This document shows, one piece after another, positions 18,546-27,937 of a stretch of DNA of 64,000 nucleotides. The stretch spans positions 1 to 64,000 of the forward strand of contig JACKHP010000011.1 of assembly GCA_020638905.1 (NCBI GenBank). The letters run 5' to 3'. Made by a program: the position numbers and the translations under genes. Below the pieces are notes generated by a model. The model saw only the letters and a program-made list of their open reading frames with translations. It was not told the DNA's origin and made no database searches. The DNA comes from Planctomycetota bacterium. GTDB lineage: Bacteria; Planctomycetota; B15-G4. Numbering within the stretch: the stretch's first letter is position 1; each line of letters starts with the position of its first letter.

Positions 18546-19322
18546 CTACTCCTCGACGCCGTAGCCGTGGCGCTGCAGGACGAGGGCGGCCTGCGGCCCG
18601 CGCAGGAAGTCGAGCAGCGCGCGCGCCGGCTCGCCGTCGCGCAGCAGCGCGGCGTCCTGACGGATGGGCGCGTGGAGCGCCGCCGGCACGAGCCAGCGCG
18701 GGATCTCGTCGTGGCGCGCGAGCTGCGCGAGGGCGCAGAAGCCCAGCTCGGCGGCGCCGCTCTCGACGAACTGCATCGTCTGTCCCACGTCGTTGCCGAG
18801 CACGAGCTTCGCGGCCAGCGTGTCGGCGAGTCCCAGGGTACGCAGCACCTCGAGCGCCGCGGCGCCGTAGGGCGCGGTGGACGGGTTCGCGACGGCCACG
18901 TGCCGCACGCGCTCGTCGCGCAGCGCGCGCTCGCCGTCGGGCACGTCGGCCAGCAGCGCACCGACGAGCGCGAGCCGTCCCCGGGCGTAGGTGAAGCGCG
19001 TGCCTGGCACCACGAGGCAGCGCTCCTGGAGCTGCGCGGGACGCTCGACGTCGGCCGCCAGCAACACGTCGAACGGCGCGCCCGACGCGATCTGCGCCGC
19101 GAGCGCCCCGGTCGATCCGACGCTCGCCGTGACGCGCACGTCGGGACGTACGAGCGCGAAGTCCGCGGCGATCTCGTCGAAGGCGTCGGCGAAGTTGGCC
19201 GCCACCGCGACGCGCACGTCGTCCGCCGAGGACGCGCGGCCGGCGTCGACGTCGCCCGCGTCGCCGCACGCCGCCGGCAGGGCGCACGCCACGACCAGAC
19301 AGAAGACGACGAACCGGTGCAT
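18546..19322 (-). CDS. modA: Molybdate-binding lipoprotein
   Basis: A 258-residue protein; ATG 19322 (MHRFVV) has GAGGAGG just upstream, whereas a further upstream start would add a hydrophilic lead. A lipoprotein signal ends at LPAAC. The mature part matches ModA: VAVAANFADAFDEIAADFA, VTASVGSTGALAAQIASGAPFDVLLAADVERP, FTYARGRLALV and VAVANPSTAPYGAAALEVL. The conserved SxGSTG and the AxNPxxAPYGxAA blocks line the oxyanion pocket. As a lipoprotein it would be tethered outside the cytoplasmic membrane and hand molybdate to ModBC. Confidence 0.93.
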   Translation of the reverse strand: MHRFVVFCLVVACALPAACGDAGDVDAGRASSADDVRVAVAANFADAFDEIAADFALVRPDVRVTASVGSTGALAAQIASGAPFDVLLAADVERPAQLQERCLVVPGTRFTYARGRLALVGALLADVPDGERALRDERVRHVAVANPSTAPYGAAALEVLRTLGLADTLAAKLVLGNDVGQTMQFVESGAAELGFCALAQLARHDEIPRWLVPAALHAPIRQDAALLRDGEPARALLDFLRGPQAALVLQRHGYGVEE

Positions 19323-19388
19323 CCTCGGACCTCCTCGGCCGGACGCCCACGCTAGCAGGCGCACCGCAGGGCGCGCGAGCGCCGGGCG

Positions 19389-20579
19389 CTACGGGAAGGT
19401 CACGCGCGCACCCTTGCGCAGCTCGGCGCTGGAGTGGAACGTCCCGCGCCAGGCGATGCCGCCGCGCCGGTGACCGAGGATGCCCGCGCGCAGCAGCACG
19501 TACGCGAACAGCAGCGAGCCCACCGGCCAGAGCAGCGCCGGCAGCAGCGGGCGCCGTCCGCGCAGCGCGATGGACGCGCCGCTCACCAGCGCGGCCGCCA
19601 CCGCCAGGGCCCCCAGCGGGGCCATCCACGGGACACCCCACGGGAGCAGTGCGAGCAGCGGTGCGAAGTCGACGCCCAGCGAGAAGGCCACCATGATCAG
19701 CACGATGCCGAGGTTGCAGCGCAGGACGCTGAACGTGTTCTTCTCGAGGCCGCGCGCCATGGCCGCGAACGACGGGTACCACGCGACGCTCACGAGTCCC
19801 ATGCCGCCGGCCACGCCGCAGCGGCACCCGTGCGACTTGAGCAGCTTGCCGAGGGCCACGTCGTCGGCCACGTCGAGCGCCAGCCACGGCAGCCCGGGCG
19901 TGCGCTCGAGGGCGGCGCGGCGCACGAGGTTGAACGCGCCCACGCCGACGTGCGCCGACGAGCGCGGGTTCGAGACGTCCCACAGACGCTGCGAGAGGGT
20001 GAACGAGCGCGCGAAGTGCGCCAGCGCACACGAGTAGAGCGGACCGCCACCGACCACGTCGGGCAGCACCGCGAGCTGGTCGAGGCCGTGCAGCTCGGCG
20101 TGGGCCACGGCGCGCCGCACGGCGTCGGGCGCGAAGTGCACGTCGGCGTCGGTGAACAGCAGCCACTCGCCCGTCGACGCCTCGACGGCGCGCTGCAGCG
20201 CGTGGTTCTTGCCCAGCCATCCCGGCGGCAGGTCGGTCACGTGCACGGGGACGATGCGCGGGTCGCGTTGCGCGAGCCGGTCGACGATCTCGCCCGTGCC
20301 GTCGTCGGAGCGGTCGTCGACGAGCACGATCTGCGGCCGCGGCTCGTCGAGCGCGCGCCAGGTGTCGGCCGCCGCCGGCAGCGTCAGCGCCTCGTTGCGC
20401 GCCGGGACGAGCAGCGACACCGTCGGCTCGCGCAGCGGCGGCAGGAACGGCTGGTCGCGCAGCATCGGCACCGCCGCGCGCGTGCGCCACAGGGCGACGA
20501 GCGTGGCCAGCCAGACGCCGCAGCCGAGGATCACGAGCAGCGCCAGCGGCGCCGCCCAGGGGTGTGCGTGCACGTTCAT
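19389..20579 (-). CDS. Family 2 glycosyltransferase with membrane segments (HpnB/CrtQ-like)
   Basis: A 396-residue protein; ATG 20579 overlaps the stop of the methyltransferase gene (ATGA-type overlap at 20576-20579). One transmembrane segment comes first (residues ~8-30), then a GT-A domain: SLLVPARNEALTLPA, IVLVDDRSDDGTGEI, LPPGWLGKNHALQRAVEASTGEWLLFTDADVHF (DxD-like DAD) and an acceptor part with LDVADDVALGKLLKSHG. The C-terminal third has about three transmembrane segments. The LPPGWxGKxxAL block is typical of HpnB/CrtQ-like enzymes acting on lipids such as hopanoids or carotenoids. No hopanoid or carotenoid gene is in the window. Confidence 0.8.
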   Translation of the reverse strand: MNVHAHPWAAPLALLVILGCGVWLATLVALWRTRAAVPMLRDQPFLPPLREPTVSLLVPARNEALTLPAAADTWRALDEPRPQIVLVDDRSDDGTGEIVDRLAQRDPRIVPVHVTDLPPGWLGKNHALQRAVEASTGEWLLFTDADVHFAPDAVRRAVAHAELHGLDQLAVLPDVVGGGPLYSCALAHFARSFTLSQRLWDVSNPRSSAHVGVGAFNLVRRAALERTPGLPWLALDVADDVALGKLLKSHGCRCGVAGGMGLVSVAWYPSFAAMARGLEKNTFSVLRCNLGIVLIMVAFSLGVDFAPLLALLPWGVPWMAPLGALAVAAALVSGASIALRGRRPLLPALLWPVGSLLFAYVLLRAGILGHRRGGIAWRGTFHSSAELRKGARVTFP

Positions 20580-21285
20580 CGGGTGGTCGTCGGGGTGAGG
20601 CGGGCCAGGTATCGACCGTCGGGTTCGCGGTGGACGACGGCGGCTTCGTATCCGGCGCGATCGGCGATGCGCGCCAGCCGCTGCTCGTCGACGAAGAGCC
20701 ACAGGAACGGCGCGCCGCGCGTGCCGTCGAACTCCATCGAGAGCTCGGCCACGCCGGGATAGCGCACGTCGGAGTGGGCGTCGAGCGGACGCCCGTCGGG
20801 CGGCTCGGGCGCGCGGCTGTCGAGCACGATCGCACCCCTTGGCGCCAGCAGGCGGCGCGCGTCGGCCAGCATCCACTGCAGGCCGGGGACGTCACCGCCC
20901 AGGCCCGCGCCGTGCATGAGCAGCAGCAGCGTGTCGAACGTCTCGCCGCGCAGCGCGCCGAGGGAGCCCAGGCGGACGTCGCGCACCCCACGCGCGCGCA
21001 GCACGGCGACGGCCGAGGGCGAGACGTCCAGCGCGGTGACCGCGTGGCCGCGGCGCTGCAGCGCGAGGGCGTGGCAGCCCGCGCCGGCGCCCACGTCGAG
21101 CACGCGCGGGCCGCAGGACGCCAGCGCGGCGGACTCCCACGGCTCGAAGGCGTCTTCGTCGCGGAAGAAGTGCGCGGCCTCGACGACGTCGGGTTCGCCG
21201 TCGGCGCAGTGGACGGTCAGCGTCGCGTCGCGCCGCCCGCCGAGGTACGCCGCGAGGGCCAGGCCCTGGGGCTCGAACGGCGCGA

Positions 21286-21289
<4 letters not shown>
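20576..21289 (-). CDS. Class I SAM-dependent methyltransferase, probable CTG start
   Basis: The SAM motif RVLDVGAGAGCHALALQRRG is clear, followed by VTALDVSPSAVAVLRARG and LLLLMHGAGLGG. A GTG at 21103 would cut the protein just before this motif and lose a family-typical N-terminal part that reads on upstream in frame: FEPQGLALAAYLGG, ATLTVHCADGEPDVVEAAHFFRDEDAFEPWE. No ATG, GTG or TTG precedes that part; the first option is CTG at 21289, overlapping the glgC stop. I therefore extend to 21289 (237 residues). Similar proteins in Bacteroidetes and planctomycetes have this N-terminal block with the AHFFR motif. Substrate unknown. Confidence 0.7.
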
Positions 21290-22557
<1,268 letters not shown>

Positions 22558-22594
22558 GGGGTTATCTCTCCGGCGGCGCGAGCCGCCATGTTCG

Positions 22595-23791
22595 TCACGG
22601 GAGCCAGTCGGCGACGAAGACGTTCGTGTCGTACTGCTGGGCGCCGTTGCGGTTGCTGCAGAAGGCGACGCGCTTGCCGTCCCACGAGAACATCGGGAAG
22701 CCGTCGAACGACTCGCCGTTGAAGGTGACCTGCTCGAGCGACTTGTCGGCGATCGTGACCTTCCAGATCTCGAACACGCGTCCCTTCGGATCGGCCATGT
22801 TGCTGGCGAACACCACCGCCTCGCCGTCGGGCGTGAAGTACGGCGCGAAGTTGGCCTTGCCGTTGTCGGTGAGCTGCACGGGATTGCTGCCGTCGGCATC
22901 GGCGATCCAGATCTCCATCTTCGACGGACGCACCATGTGCTGCTTCAGCAGCTCGCGGTAGTCGGACAGCTCCTGCTCGCTGTCGAAGCGGCTCGCGCGC
23001 CAGACGATCTTGCTGCCGTCGGGACTGAAGAAGGCGCCGCCGTCGTAGCCGGGACGGTCGGTGAGCCGGCGCACGTCGCTGCCGTCGGGCTCCATCGTGT
23101 ACAGCTCGAGGTCGCCGCTGCGATCGGACGTGAACACCACGCGCCCCTGCGGGCTGATCGTGCCCTCGGCGTCGTAGCCCGGGGTGTTCGTGATGTTCAC
23201 CATGCGTCCGCCGTCGCGATCGGCGGTGTAGATGTCGTAGTCGTAGAGCGCCCACACGTAGCCCTGGCTGCGATCGGGCTCGGGCGGACAGTCGGGCCCG
23301 TCGGCCTGCGTCGACGCGAACAGGATGCGGTCGGTGCCGGGGATGAAGAACGGGCACGTCGTGCGACCTTCGTGCGTGACCTGGCGCACGGCGCCCGAGG
23401 CCACGTCCATGAGGAAGATCTGGTCGCACTGCAGGTCGTCGACGGTCGCCTGGAAGATCAGCTCGCGGTCGTCGAACGACCAGTACGCCTCGGCGTTCTG
23501 TCCGGCGAAGGTGAGCATGCGCACATTGGCCAGGTGCGTCTCGCCGGGCAGCTTCGCATCGGCGGGCACGACGTGTCCCGCGCCGGGGTGCAGCACCTTC
23601 CAGCCGCCCTCGCCGTCGCGGACGAACGCGTCGGACGGCCGGGCGGCCGCGGACGCCCGCGCGTCGGCGGAGGACGGGTCGGCCTGCGCCGCATCGTCTC
23701 CCACGGAGCGGCAACCGACGGGGGCGAGCAGGGAGACGCAGCCGAGGGCGAGCGCAGCGCCGCCGCGGACCAGGCGCGACGGAGCGCTCAT
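22595..23791 (-). CDS. TolB-like beta-propeller lipoprotein
   Basis: A 398-residue protein; ATG 23791 overlaps the ferredoxin stop (ATGA). A signal peptide ends near APVGC, so it is probably a lipoprotein, although Pro at -3 is unusual. The body has six or so PD40/TolB-like blades: IFLMDVASGAVRQVTHEG, DIYTADRDGGRMVNITN, ELYTMEPDGSDVRRLTD, SPDGSKIVWRASR, EIWIADADGSNPVQLTD and FSWDGKRVAFCSN. Such propellers bind proteins or sugars in the periplasm and have no own catalysis. It is coupled to a 2Fe-2S ferredoxin upstream, which is an odd pairing. Confidence 0.8.
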   Translation of the reverse strand: MSAPSRLVRGGAALALGCVSLLAPVGCRSVGDDAAQADPSSADARASAAARPSDAFVRDGEGGWKVLHPGAGHVVPADAKLPGETHLANVRMLTFAGQNAEAYWSFDDRELIFQATVDDLQCDQIFLMDVASGAVRQVTHEGRTTCPFFIPGTDRILFASTQADGPDCPPEPDRSQGYVWALYDYDIYTADRDGGRMVNITNTPGYDAEGTISPQGRVVFTSDRSGDLELYTMEPDGSDVRRLTDRPGYDGGAFFSPDGSKIVWRASRFDSEQELSDYRELLKQHMVRPSKMEIWIADADGSNPVQLTDNGKANFAPYFTPDGEAVVFASNMADPKGRVFEIWKVTIADKSLEQVTFNGESFDGFPMFSWDGKRVAFCSNRNGAQQYDTNVFVADWLP

Positions 23792-24186
23792 TCGGAGATC
23801 TTCCACGAGTGGATGGGCCGTCCCGAGTAGTAAGGATGCGTGTGCCAGCCGGGCTTCGTGTCGGGATCGGTGGTCACGACCACGTCGCCCTGCACCGTGG
23901 CCTGGCACGACAGCCGCAGGTGCTCGGCCACCTCGGGCGCGTACTTGGCCTTGGCCTTCTTGAGGAACTTCGCCTCGCGCTTGGACGGCGTGCAGAGCGC
24001 CGAAGGCTCGTCGACGGACACCATGCAGGTGCCGCAGAAGCCCTTGCCGCGACACGACACGAGGCCGCCCAGCACGGGATAGGGGTCGACTCCGAACTGC
24101 AGGCAGGAGGTCCTCAGGTTGGTGCCGGTGGGCACGTCGACCGTGAGGTTCTCGTTGCGGAAGTGGACGCGATGCATGCCGCTCAT
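23788..24186 (-). CDS. 2Fe-2S ferredoxin
   Basis: A 132-residue plant-type ferredoxin. The cluster ligands are visible as Cys45, Cys51, Cys54 (SCRGKGFCGTC) and Cys94 (LSCQATV), in a fold that starts VHFRNENLTVDVPTGTNLRTSCL. It carries electrons in the cytoplasm. There is no signal peptide. A lysine-rich insert (REAKFLKKAKAKYAPEVAEHL) lies between the third and fourth ligand, and a 25-residue tail follows DPDTKPGWHTHPYY. It overlaps the beta-propeller lipoprotein gene by four bases. Its reductase partner is not in the window. Confidence 0.9.
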   Translation of the reverse strand: MSGMHRVHFRNENLTVDVPTGTNLRTSCLQFGVDPYPVLGGLVSCRGKGFCGTCMVSVDEPSALCTPSKREAKFLKKAKAKYAPEVAEHLRLSCQATVQGDVVVTTDPDTKPGWHTHPYYSGRPIHSWKISE

Positions 24187-24286
24187 GACGCTTGGGGTTC
24201 CGCCCGGGACGAAGGGACAGCGGAGCGTATCGGCCCGGCCCCGCGGGGGTCAAACGCGTTCGTCCCCGTCGGCCCCTCGCGGACGC

Positions 24287-27200
24287 TCAGCGCGCCTCGC
24301 CGAAGCGCAGCAGCCCGCGCTCGGCCTGGTCGACCCGGGCGCAGAAGTCGGCCAGTCCGGCGTAGTCGGCCGCCCCCAGCGCGAAGGGACGCTGCACGAA
24401 CTCGCGCACCAGCACCGGCGCACCGCCCTTGCCCTCGCGCAGCTCGAGCGAATACGTCCAGCCGCCGCAGGAGAGTGCGATCGGCTCGGGCGTGCCGAGC
24501 AGCTCGCGCCCGCCGAGGTCGAGCACGACCCGTTCGCGTCGCGAGAGCGTGACCTCCGAGCGGAAGGGCAGCGTGCGCCGCGCGCCGGAGGTGATGCCGG
24601 CCGAGAGCCGCAGCGGCGCGAGCGGCATGCCGCACGTCCCGTCGGCGTCGAGCAGATGCCTCGCGCGCCCCTGGAAGCGCAGCTCGGCGGGCAGCTCGTC
24701 GTCGGGGTCGGCCGCCAGCGCGTAGCCGGTCAGGTCGAAGCCGCCCACGAGCGCCGTGAGCGCCTGTCCGATCCAGGCCCGGCGGTAGCCCTCGCGCCAG
24801 GTCGCCAGGGGGTCCTCGACCAGGAAGCCCTGGCCGCCCGTCCAGCGCAGGTTGCCATCGACGGTGGCCGAACCGTCGCGCGCCACGTGCAGGGTGAGCG
24901 AGACGGACGTGCCCGGCGGATCGGCCTCGGGCAGCACGCCGCGCGTCCCGTCGCGCAACTCGAGCGTGGGCGCGCCGGTCGCGTCGCCGCGCAGCATCCC
25001 GAACGGCAGCCCGTCGGGATCGCACAGCACCGGCTCGCCGTCGTCGGGACGCACGCGCACGAGCAGCCGCCGCTCGACGAAGGCCGCCGAACGGAACGCG
25101 GGACCGGGCTCGGGATCGGCGTCGGGCGACAAATCGCGCGTCCAGACGAGATCGCGCGCGATGCCGACGGCGTCGAGCAGCGCCGCGAAGAGCAGCGCCG
25201 GGTGGCCGCGGCGCGCGACGAACGAGACCAGCGCCGGGACGGGCAGGCCCGTGCGCTCGTCGAGGGTCGCGTGCACGAGACGCAGCAGCGCCCGCGCCGC
25301 GTCGGTCTGTCCCGAAGCGTCGGCGGCCGCCTCGCGCGCGGCCTGCTCGAGTTCGGGCGTGACCGCCGTGAGCCGCCGCACGACCTCGCGGGTGCGCGCC
25401 ACGAGCGCGCCCTCGTCCTCGTCCTGGCCGAACTCGACCCACGGCAGGACGAACGCGTCCGGCGGCGCGCCGCGCTCGCGCAGCACCCGCGGCAGGTCGC
25501 GCGCCTCGAACACGTGCACCAGCGCGTCGCCCTCGTCGATCGTCTCGTGGACGCCGTCGAAGTCGTGCTCGACGAACCGCAGCGGCACCGACTTCGGCAC
25601 GCGCACGACGTAGCGCGAGAGCACGCGCGCGCCGTCGGTCGAGGCGAACGTCCAGCGGCCGAGGCGCAGCGGCGCCGAGGGCGGCAGCCGCAGGCGCGTG
25701 CGCGTCTGCACGAGGTCGCCGGGCTCCAGGTTCGGGAGCACGTAGCGTCCGGCCACGGGCACCGGCACGAACTCGCTGCCGTCCGCCTTGCGGCTGCGCA
25801 CGTCGAGCACGTCGCCGCGCAGCGTGAGCTTGCCGAGCTTGGCGCAGGCGTCGAGGTCGCGCGGGCGACGCAGGTCGGAGACGAGCGTCTCGAGCGTCCC
25901 GTCGGGGAAGACGCACACGAGCGCCTCGTCGAGCACGTCGACGAGCGAGTCGTCGCGCGGTTCGGCGTCGAGCGACGCGAGCAACGCGTCGGCGTCGGTC
26001 GCCCAGCGCGCGAAGAAGTCGGCCGCCGGCTCGGGCATCGAGAGCGACGCCATGCGCTCACGCACCGCGGGTGACGCCGGACGCCGCCGCACCGCCTCGC
26101 CGAGCAGGGCGCGCTCGGCCTCCACGTCGCCGGTGCGCTGGGCCGCGTCGACCGCCAGCTCGACCGGCGCCGCCCACTCGGGGTAGCGCGCGGCCAGCGC
26201 GGCGCAGTCGTCCAGCGCGCGCGTCTCGCGTCCGCTCTCGGCCAGGAAGCGCGCGTGACGCAGCACGCGGCGCCGGTCGTCGTTGCGCACGAGCGCGGCG
26301 TCCCAAGCACGATCGGCCAGGTCGCGGCGTCCGGCGTCGGCGGCGCGGCCGGCGAAGGCCTCGAGCGCCTGGGCCGTGGGACCGTCCGCGCGCAGCGCCG
26401 CCTCGCGCAGCTCGAGCGCCGACGTCGGACGTCCGAGCGACTCGCGCCGCGCGGCCAGCGCGTCCAGCAGCCGCGGCGAGGCCGGCGCGCGGCGCGACGC
26501 CTCGTCGAGCGCGCCGTCGGCCAGCTCGGGCAGCCCGAGCGAATCGAGCCGCGCGGCGAGCTCGAGCAGGCTCGAGATCTGCACCGGATGCAGGTCGCCG
26601 AGGCGCGTGAGCAGCTCGACCGCGTCGGTCTCGCGGTCGTCCCCGGCCAGCACGCCCGCCTGCGCCACGCCCGACGCCAGCCACGCGTCGTCGAGCGAGC
26701 GCGCCCGCTCGAGGAGTTCGCGCGCGCGCGCCTTGCGCACCGGCGCCGGCAGGCCCGAGGTGGCCTCGATCACGCCCGCCGCGAGCAGCAGCAGCCCGGG
26801 ACGCAGCGAGCGCGCCGCGCGTTCGAGCAGCGCGCGGCCCTCGTGGGGACGGCCGTCGAGCGCGAGCAGCAGCCCCAGCAGCGCGTCCTCGTCGGGATCG
26901 CGCGCGTCGAGCGCGCGCAACGCGTCGATGCTGCCCCCGGGCGCGACGCTCGGCGGACGCGCGTCGACGGGTCGTCCCAACGGACGGTCGTCGTGCGCGC
27001 CGCGCACGGCGACCGGGGCGCCGTCGGCGTCGAGCACGCGCACGGCGATCGGCAGCGCGCAGTCGTCGGCCACGCGCAGCAGCAGCTCGTTGCGTCCGTC
27101 GCGCAGCACCACGGGACGGCGCAGCACGCCCGACGGCTCGGCCAGCCGGTCGACGAGCTGGGGCGAGCCGCGGTCGAAGGCGAACGCGAACGCCGCGTCG

Positions 27201-27937
27201 GACGGCGACCATTCGGTCGCGTCGGGGAAGGTGCAGCCGCCGTACGCGAAGGGCGCGGCGCGGGTGGCGTCGGCGTCGTTGCCGGCGGACGTCCCGAAGT
27301 CGAACTCGAGCCACGCCGGACCGCCGCCGTCGACGTCGAAGCGCGCGGCGAGCAGCGCCCAGCCGCCGGCGCGATCGATCTCGGAGAGCGGATCCGCGAA
27401 CGCCACCCACGGCGAGCGGTCGTGGCCGCGCCAGTGCAGCTCGCGCTCGACGCCGTCGTGCGAGAGCGAGAAGCCCGGATCGTCGAACAGCTCCGGCTGC
27501 GCGAGCACGCCCCGCGGGTCGTTCGCCGGCGGCAACGGACCGAGCACGTCCCAGGACGAGAGCAGGAAGCAGGGCTCGTCGGGCGGCGGCGCGTCGAGGG
27601 CCGAGACCGACTGCGACGCGGCGCGCAGGCGCAGACGCTCGAGCACGCGGCGGGCCGCGGGCGTCCAGGGCAGCGCGGGATCGAGCCCGAGCACCTCGGC
27701 GCGGTACGCCGGCGGGTCGTCGATGTCGGCGCGCACCGCGTCGATCAGCAGCAGCGCCGCCTCGGCCAGGGGATCGTCGGGTGCGCCGCGGGCCAGCTCG
27801 ATCCAGTCGCGCACCGTGCCGTCGCGATCGCCCGAGAGCAGTCGCGGCGGCTCGACGAGCGCCCGTGCGAACGCGTCGGACGACGCGTCCTGCGGCGCCG
27901 TCCCGGCGCACAGCGCCGCCAGCACGAGCGCGATCAC
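24287..27937 (-). CDS. DUF3857/transglutaminase-like exported protein lacking the catalytic Cys
   Basis: A 1216-residue protein from GTG 27937, overlapping the stop of its larger paralog. A signal peptide covers ~1-20 (IALVLAALCAGTAPQ). Helical repeats fill about 320-680, then a DUF3857-like beta domain (NLEPGDLVQTRTRLRLPPSAP, RYVVRVPKSVPLRF) and a transglutaminase-like domain about 830-960. In the paralog this last domain reads RFGDCKDKSILLRQLL; here the same place reads FVARRGHPALLFAALLDAVG, so the Cys nucleophile is gone. The C-terminal part is beta-rich. It probably acts as a binding or structural partner of the active paralog; it is read from the same transcript. Confidence 0.75.
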   Translation of the reverse strand: MIALVLAALCAGTAPQDASSDAFARALVEPPRLLSGDRDGTVRDWIELARGAPDDPLAEAALLLIDAVRADIDDPPAYRAEVLGLDPALPWTPAARRVLERLRLRAASQSVSALDAPPPDEPCFLLSSWDVLGPLPPANDPRGVLAQPELFDDPGFSLSHDGVERELHWRGHDRSPWVAFADPLSEIDRAGGWALLAARFDVDGGGPAWLEFDFGTSAGNDADATRAAPFAYGGCTFPDATEWSPSDAAFAFAFDRGSPQLVDRLAEPSGVLRRPVVLRDGRNELLLRVADDCALPIAVRVLDADGAPVAVRGAHDDRPLGRPVDARPPSVAPGGSIDALRALDARDPDEDALLGLLLALDGRPHEGRALLERAARSLRPGLLLLAAGVIEATSGLPAPVRKARARELLERARSLDDAWLASGVAQAGVLAGDDRETDAVELLTRLGDLHPVQISSLLELAARLDSLGLPELADGALDEASRRAPASPRLLDALAARRESLGRPTSALELREAALRADGPTAQALEAFAGRAADAGRRDLADRAWDAALVRNDDRRRVLRHARFLAESGRETRALDDCAALAARYPEWAAPVELAVDAAQRTGDVEAERALLGEAVRRRPASPAVRERMASLSMPEPAADFFARWATDADALLASLDAEPRDDSLVDVLDEALVCVFPDGTLETLVSDLRRPRDLDACAKLGKLTLRGDVLDVRSRKADGSEFVPVPVAGRYVLPNLEPGDLVQTRTRLRLPPSAPLRLGRWTFASTDGARVLSRYVVRVPKSVPLRFVEHDFDGVHETIDEGDALVHVFEARDLPRVLRERGAPPDAFVLPWVEFGQDEDEGALVARTREVVRRLTAVTPELEQAAREAAADASGQTDAARALLRLVHATLDERTGLPVPALVSFVARRGHPALLFAALLDAVGIARDLVWTRDLSPDADPEPGPAFRSAAFVERRLLVRVRPDDGEPVLCDPDGLPFGMLRGDATGAPTLELRDGTRGVLPEADPPGTSVSLTLHVARDGSATVDGNLRWTGGQGFLVEDPLATWREGYRRAWIGQALTALVGGFDLTGYALAADPDDELPAELRFQGRARHLLDADGTCGMPLAPLRLSAGITSGARRTLPFRSEVTLSRRERVVLDLGGRELLGTPEPIALSCGGWTYSLELREGKGGAPVLVREFVQRPFALGAADYAGLADFCARVDQAERGLLRFGEAR

